From: JANOSH01 sp031415695
Lineage (GTDB): Bacteria; Actinomycetota; Acidimicrobiia; Acidimicrobiales; Ilumatobacteraceae
NCBI GenBank assembly: GCA_031415695.1
Contig: JANOSH010000051.1
Coordinates: 62,001 to 126,000 of the forward strand
Reading direction: 5' to 3'
DNA length: 64,000 nt
In this document: one piece after another, positions 60,053 to 64,000 of the stretch
Numbering within the stretch: position 1 is the first letter of the stretch
Layout: every line of letters starts with the position of its first letter
The notes under the pieces: generated by a model
Told to the model about the DNA's origin: nothing
The model's database searches: none
What the model saw: only the letters and a program-made list of their open reading frames with translations
Translations under genes and position numbers: made by a program

Positions 60053-61335
60053 CGGCGCAGCCCGCGGGCCAAGGCGTCTCGACCGCGAAAGCGCGCCGCC
60101 TCGCCCAACTCAGCCTCAATTCGCAAGAGCTGGTTGTACTTTGCAACCCGATCGCTTCGTGCGGGCGCGCCAGTCTTGATCTGTCCGCAGTTGGTGGCTA
60201 CCGCAAGGTCGGCAATGGTCGTGTCCTCGGTTTCGCCCGAACGGTGGCTCATGACGCTCGAGTAGCCCGACCGTGTCGCGAGTTCTACGGTCTCGAGGGT
60301 TTCGGTGAGGGTGCCGATCTGGTTGACCTTCACCAGCACGCTGTTAGCGACGCGTCGCTCAATACCGAGTTGGAGCCGGCTGGTGTTCGTGACGAACAAG
60401 TCGTCGCCCACAAGCTGAATCTTGTGACCGAGGGCAGCAGTGAGTTTTGCCCAACCGTCCCAGTCATCCTCGGCCATGCCATCTTCAATGGACACGATTG
60501 GGTACGTGTCGACGAGGCGAGCCCAGTATCCAACCATGTCGTCGGGTGACAACACCTTGCCTTCGCCTTCGAGGTGATAGTTGCCGTCTCGATACATTTC
60601 GCTAACGGCAGGGTCGAGAGCGATAGCAATCTGCTCGCCCGGTACATAGCCGGCGCGTTGTATGGCCTCAACCAACATCTTCACAGCGTCTTCGTTGGCG
60701 GCCAGGTTTGGAGCGAAGCCACCCTCATCGCCCACGCCGGTAGCCAGCCGGCGTTCCTGCAGGACCTTTTTGAGGGTGTGGTACGTCTCGACGCCCCATC
60801 GCAAAGCCTCGCTGAAACTCGGAGCGCCCACGGGCATAACCATGAACTCCTGGAAGTCGACCGAGTTATCGGCATGCACGCCACCATTGAGAACATTGAG
60901 CATGGGGCAAGGAAGGACATGGGCGTTCGCACCACCTACGTATCGATACAGCGGCACGCCGAGATCCTGCGCCGAGGCTCGGGCGACGGCCATCGACACA
61001 CCCAAAGTGGCGTTGGCACCGAAGCGTGACTTGTTGTCGGTGCCATCGAGCAACACCATCTCGTTGTCGATACCGCGCTGGTCGTGCGCGTCGCGCCCCG
61101 TCAGAGCGGCGGCCAGTGGACCGTTTACCGCAGCGACCGCCTGGAGAACGCCCTTGCCGAGATAACGGGTACCACCGTCACGCTTTTCGGCAGCCTCGTG
61201 TTCGCCGGTGGATGCACCCGACGGCACCAACACCCGACCGGTCGCCCCCGACGACAACCATGCCTCGACTTCAACCGTGGGGTTCCCTCGGGAATCCAAC
61301 ATCTCGCGTCCGACCAACTTGGTGATTTCACTCAT
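60049..61335 (-). CDS. eno: Enolase
   Basis: 428 residues, the usual length. Converts 2-phosphoglycerate to phosphoenolpyruvate in glycolysis. Start ATG 61335 gives the standard 'MSEITKLVGREMLDSRGNP'. Catalytic and Mg sites are present: 'GDEGGFAPN', 'SIEDGMAEDDW', 'GDDLFVTN', 'LVKVNQIGTLTET', 'SHRSGETED' and 'KTGAPARSDR'. Codon use is in line with a core gene. Confidence 0.98.
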   Translation of the reverse strand: MSEITKLVGREMLDSRGNPTVEVEAWLSSGATGRVLVPSGASTGEHEAAEKRDGGTRYLGKGVLQAVAAVNGPLAAALTGRDAHDQRGIDNEMVLLDGTDNKSRFGANATLGVSMAVARASAQDLGVPLYRYVGGANAHVLPCPMLNVLNGGVHADNSVDFQEFMVMPVGAPSFSEALRWGVETYHTLKKVLQERRLATGVGDEGGFAPNLAANEDAVKMLVEAIQRAGYVPGEQIAIALDPAVSEMYRDGNYHLEGEGKVLSPDDMVGYWARLVDTYPIVSIEDGMAEDDWDGWAKLTAALGHKIQLVGDDLFVTNTSRLQLGIERRVANSVLVKVNQIGTLTETLETVELATRSGYSSVMSHRSGETEDTTIADLAVATNCGQIKTGAPARSDRVAKYNQLLRIEAELGEAARFRGRDALARGLRR

Positions 61336-61342
61336 TGTCCTA

Positions 61343-61348
61343 ACGGTA
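61343..61348 (-). promoter_or_regulatory. Possible -10 box for enolase
   Basis: TACCGT on the minus strand ends 7 bases before ATG 61335. The short spacer also contains AGGA, so either a leaderless start or a weak ribosome site could serve. Confidence 0.3.
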
Positions 61349-61376
61349 GTGGTAGAGCCAGGCCCAAGGTGGTGAT

Positions 61377-62429
61377 TCAGCCGTTGCGCTCGGCTCGTTC
61401 CTCGGCCTTGATGCGTTCCCAACTGGCTGCAAGTTCGTCGATAGTGTGGAACGTCTCGTCGCCAAAGACGTGAGGATGACGTCGAATCATCTTGGCGTTG
61501 ATCGTTTCGGCCACGTCGGCCAGCGAAAATCGGCCGTCTTGCTCGGCGAGTGCGCAGTGAAGTACTACCTGAAACAAAACGTCGCCGAGCTCGCCGATAA
61601 GTTCGTCGTCGCCAGCACCATCGCGGCCCAGTTGGCCGATTGCCTCGACCAACTCGTTGGTTTCCTCGACGGCATATTTGGCCAAGGTTGCATGGGTCTG
61701 GGACCGGTCCCATGGGCATTCGACTCGCAGGCGTCGCGTGGTTTCATAGAGCGCCATGAGTTCGCCAGCTACTGGTCGACCGAGCGCAGGGATGTAGAGC
61801 GCCGTCAGGTGATCAGGCTCGACGTTGCGGTCGAGATCTTCCCACTTGACCGAAGTAATGAGCTCGTCGTGGCAACCAAGGCGTTGTAAGACGATGACCG
61901 CCTCGGTTGGTTCGTCGTCGATCGCGAGCTTGATGTCGGACATGACTCGCTGGTCGTGGCAGTGGGCGACGAGTAGCGGCCCTCCAAGCCCGGCTGCCGA
62001 CACCGCGAATGTGTGGCCATCGATCAATCGGACTGAGGCTTCGATTGGATCGATGTGCAACCGGGCATACGCCAGATCGAGAAACGACATCCCGGCGACG
62101 ATTCGGGTATCGATGCGGGCGTCGGCCAGCAGATAACGAACGGTGCGTTCCAAAACCCACGGCGAACCTGGCACCGCATAGAGCACCTCGCCGTGTTGTT
62201 GCGCTGCGGCACAGAGTTCGTCGGCTATGGAGTGATACACCATCTCAAAGGTGTCGTACCGTTCGTACAGTTCGTCGAACGACGTTGCGTCGGCCAACAC
62301 CGATGCCGCAGGATGGCGTGTGGTACGAACAAAACGGTGCGCAACGCGATCGATCTCGCCTTGCGCCTGAGCGGTGATGAGCTCAGGTCCTGCTGGACCA
62401 AGGCCAACAACCACTACCGTGGGTTTCAT
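61377..62429 (-). CDS. mazG: MazG with N-terminal tetrapyrrole-methylase-like domain (YabN type)
   Basis: 350 residues. Residues 1 to about 220 look like a SAM-dependent tetrapyrrole methylase fold ('VVVVGLGPAGPELIT', 'YAVPGSPWVLE'). The C-terminal part is MazG nucleotide pyrophosphatase: 'CPWDRSQTHATLAKY', 'EETNELVEAI', 'ELGDVLFQVVLHCALAEQ' and 'RRHPHVFGDE', with the EExxE/ExxD metal ligands. MazG removes damaged or regulatory nucleotides. It overlaps the SurA-like gene by 4 bp. Confidence 0.92.
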   Translation of the reverse strand: MKPTVVVVGLGPAGPELITAQAQGEIDRVAHRFVRTTRHPAASVLADATSFDELYERYDTFEMVYHSIADELCAAAQQHGEVLYAVPGSPWVLERTVRYLLADARIDTRIVAGMSFLDLAYARLHIDPIEASVRLIDGHTFAVSAAGLGGPLLVAHCHDQRVMSDIKLAIDDEPTEAVIVLQRLGCHDELITSVKWEDLDRNVEPDHLTALYIPALGRPVAGELMALYETTRRLRVECPWDRSQTHATLAKYAVEETNELVEAIGQLGRDGAGDDELIGELGDVLFQVVLHCALAEQDGRFSLADVAETINAKMIRRHPHVFGDETFHTIDELAASWERIKAEERAERNG

Positions 62430-63448
62430 GGGGCAGCCGGTTCACCCGTGTCGTTCGGAGTTATTTGTCCCTTGGTGGGGTCCCACGTGCCAAATCGAGG
62501 GTCGACCGTGACCTTTGCCGACGTTGTGGCCTGCTTCAACCACTCGGGGAACGGCGCAAATCGATCGCGTTCGGCCGTCTCTGCCAGCTGCGGTTTGATC
62601 GACTCGAATGACGCAGGACCGACCGGTTTGGCGAGCTGTATGACGTGGAAACCGAATTCGGACTGTACGGGTTTGGATGGCCGACCGACTGTTGCTTCAC
62701 GCGCACCAGCGACAAACTCAGGGACGAGCTGATCAGCCGTTGGGCACACCCCGTCGTCACCGACGAGATTTCCACCTTGGGCGCCGCTGCCGGTGTCGGT
62801 CGACATTGCCTTGGCCACATCGGCGAATGATTTGCCTGCGGCGATCTGCGCGAGGGCATTGTTCGCCTCGGCCTCGGTTGGAACCAGGATGTGAGCAGCG
62901 CACACATCTTCCGGCAGTGAACCCTTGGCCTTCTGTGCGGTGTAGAGCGCTTCAAGACCGGCGTCGTCGACCGCGGGCAGTTTCATAGATTCGTTGAGTG
63001 CCACGTAGCTCGACGTCATGCCATGCAGCCGTGCACGCATCCTTGCAGGCAACAAGGCGTATCCCGCCTTGTCGAGCCCGACCACCTGCAGTTCGACATT
63101 GGCTGCCGACTGTTCGTCGTTGGCGGTGGGTGTGAGCTTGCGGGCTTTTGCCTCGATGTCCATGATCGACAACAAGATGTAGTTGTTGAGCAGCTGACCA
63201 GCCGCAGCCGACGACGCCGTAGCGCTCTTCGGCCCGGTTGTAGTCGGCGCTGTTGGGTCTTGCAGAGCAGCGGCCTTGGCGGCTTCGTCAGCCCCTTTTT
63301 CTTGGAGCTTAAACAACGCCTCGAAATCGGCCTCGAACTCTCGCAGATTGATTTCCTGGCCGTTCACGGTTGCGGCTGGAGGATCTACCGTGCCACAGGC
63401 CGCCGCGCCCAGCAGTAGGGCTATTGCAAGTGGAAGTCGTCGTTTCAT
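62426..63448 (-). CDS. SurA/PpiC-type peptidyl-prolyl isomerase lipoprotein
   Basis: 340 residues. Lipobox 'GAAAC', an N-terminal SurA-like helical domain ('VNGQEINLREFEADFEALF'), and a parvulin domain with 'AAHILVPTEAEANNALAQI', 'GNLVGDD' and 'FGFHVIQL'. It would fold proteins outside the membrane. The gene order mfd-surA-mazG-eno is common in actinobacteria. Confidence 0.9.
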   Translation of the reverse strand: MKRRLPLAIALLLGAAACGTVDPPAATVNGQEINLREFEADFEALFKLQEKGADEAAKAAALQDPTAPTTTGPKSATASSAAAGQLLNNYILLSIMDIEAKARKLTPTANDEQSAANVELQVVGLDKAGYALLPARMRARLHGMTSSYVALNESMKLPAVDDAGLEALYTAQKAKGSLPEDVCAAHILVPTEAEANNALAQIAAGKSFADVAKAMSTDTGSGAQGGNLVGDDGVCPTADQLVPEFVAGAREATVGRPSKPVQSEFGFHVIQLAKPVGPASFESIKPQLAETAERDRFAPFPEWLKQATTSAKVTVDPRFGTWDPTKGQITPNDTGEPAAP

Positions 63449-63456
63449 CGCACTAA

Positions 63457-63462
63457 AGGATA
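63457..63462 (-). promoter_or_regulatory. Possible -10 box for the SurA-like gene
   Basis: TATCCT (minus strand) fits TANNNT and ends 8 bases before ATG 63448, with no ribosome site between. No convincing -35 is seen. Confidence 0.3.
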
Positions 63463-63528
63463 GCCGGTAGCCGAACTAATGGCGGCGCGGTGGTCGAGCG
63501 GTAGTGAGCCAGCGACGCCGAAGGCAAG

Positions 63529-64000
63529 CTAGAGAATCAGCATCTTGAGTAACTCGACCAATTGGGCCGCTGGATCGATGCCGCGCCTGCGGGGAATGAC
63601 GAGTTGATTGATTGGTTCTTTGTAGATGGCGTCGCGAACGACGCGTTTGAGCCGCATTTCCTCGCTGGTCTTGAGTGTGATTGGTGAAATCCGACACTCT
63701 CGGTCGGTCACAGTCACCTCGCGGGCGCCGACCCGGAAACATTCGGCACGAAGTCGGCCAACGAGCAACAGCGCTTCGGCCGCGGGTGGAACCGGCCCGT
63801 ATCGATCCTCCCACTCGGTTCGAATGTCGTCGACCTCGGCGTGGTTGGTCACGGCGGCTAGCCTGCGGTAGGCCTCGAGGCGTAATTCTTCCTTGGTGAC
63901 GTACTCCACCGGCAAGAAGGCGTCGGTGGGCACGTCGAGTTTGACCTCTGCGGGTGCCCGCGCTTCCTCGCCCTTCATTTCCGCCACCGCCTCCTGCACC
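63529..64000 (-). CDS. mfd: Transcription-repair coupling factor Mfd, C-terminal end
   Basis: The last 157 residues of Mfd, running off the right edge. The sequence 'VPTDAFLPVEYVTKEELRLEAYRRLA' (in parts) and 'DRYGPVPPAAEALLLVGRLR' are the start of the TRCF C-terminal (D7) domain, which holds Mfd inactive until it meets stalled RNA polymerase. The stop is TAG 63529. The translocase domains lie beyond the window. Confidence 0.92.
   Translation of the reverse strand, partial: VQEAVAEMKGEEARAPAEVKLDVPTDAFLPVEYVTKEELRLEAYRRLAAVTNHAEVDDIRTEWEDRYGPVPPAAEALLLVGRLRAECFRVGAREVTVTDRECRISPITLKTSEEMRLKRVVRDAIYKEPINQLVIPRRRGIDPAAQLVELLKMLIL

Noticed and set aside
63480..63530. tRNA-like string GGTGGTCGAGCGGTAG
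   Set aside because: It resembles a D-arm by chance; no acceptor stem, anticodon arm or T-arm can be formed around it.
1..64000. CRISPR arrays, IS elements, rRNA, long direct repeats
   Set aside because: None seen by eye: no regularly spaced repeats, no transposase motif and no rRNA-like stretch.

Overview
The window is GC-rich, densely coded DNA that fits an actinobacterium, most likely an uncultured member of the Acidimicrobiia. The clearest chromosomal anchor is the right-hand block (57.2-64.0 kb): a leftward run of mfd (3' end), a SurA/PpiC-type lipoprotein, mazG, enolase and an FtsB/DivIC-like gene. This is a familiar actinobacterial neighbourhood. Genus-level placement is inference.

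Layout. (1) 0-4.3 kb is defence and toxin-antitoxin debris: a frameshifted excisionase-type HTH gene, a BREX type-2-like pair (BrxD ATPase and a BrxHI helicase cut to its first third), a frameshifted HEPN gene and a Cys-rich putative zinc protein. (2) 4.4-21.7 kb is a rightward cassette of a small ORF, a tyrosinase, a HEAT-repeat protein, a HEAT-SCO fusion with a Cys/His-rich linker, a 2203-residue TcB-TcC (SpvB/RHS) protein and a 2321-residue TcA protein. A complete Tc-type toxin is thus placed beside a copper enzyme and a possible copper-delivery protein. (3) 21.8-31.2 kb is a copper-handling locus: PCYCGC lipoprotein, multicopper oxidase, rhodanese, sortase, NlpC/P60 hydrolase, M56 peptidase plus BlaI/CopY-type repressor, CopC-CopD fusion, DUF305 lipoprotein, CsoR, a tiny membrane protein and CopZ. 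(4) 31.2-48.1 kb continues with an ABC exporter, DUF6629, EamA and DUF2892 proteins, small Met/His/Cys-rich proteins, a nitrilase-fold protein, a NUDIX hydrolase, several broken genes (GH130, Abhydrolase_9 type, methyltransferase), and a copper P-type ATPase with three small membrane or lipoprotein genes behind it. (5) 48.3-53.4 kb has a GAF histidine kinase, a NarL-type regulator, an orphan receiver-like protein, phosphoketolase and a truncated acetate kinase. (6) 53.5-57.2 kb has a SHOCT protein, a small exported protein and a DrrA-like ABC-2 exporter. (7) 57.2-64 kb is an orphan molybdenum hydroxylase large subunit and the housekeeping run.

Two signals tie the copper region together. A dyad TACA-N3-TGTA lies upstream of the PCYCGC/multicopper oxidase pair, the NlpC/P60 gene, the BlaI repressor/CopCD pair, the DUF305 gene and, with one mismatch, at the start of the histidine kinase. 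It is therefore a candidate operator for the BlaI/CopY-type repressor encoded here. A separate CsoR-like palindrome of C5/G5 arms precedes copZ-csoR.

The most striking single observation is an in-frame TGA in the PCYCGC lipoprotein gene, where the family has the first Cys of a CxxC pair. The frame continues in good family sequence for 46 codons, and a 7-bp hairpin whose loop begins 20 nt past the TGA fits the expected geometry of a bacterial SECIS. The protein is a selenoprotein candidate. Many accessory genes carry frameshifts, so nonsense mutation or base-call error must be excluded.
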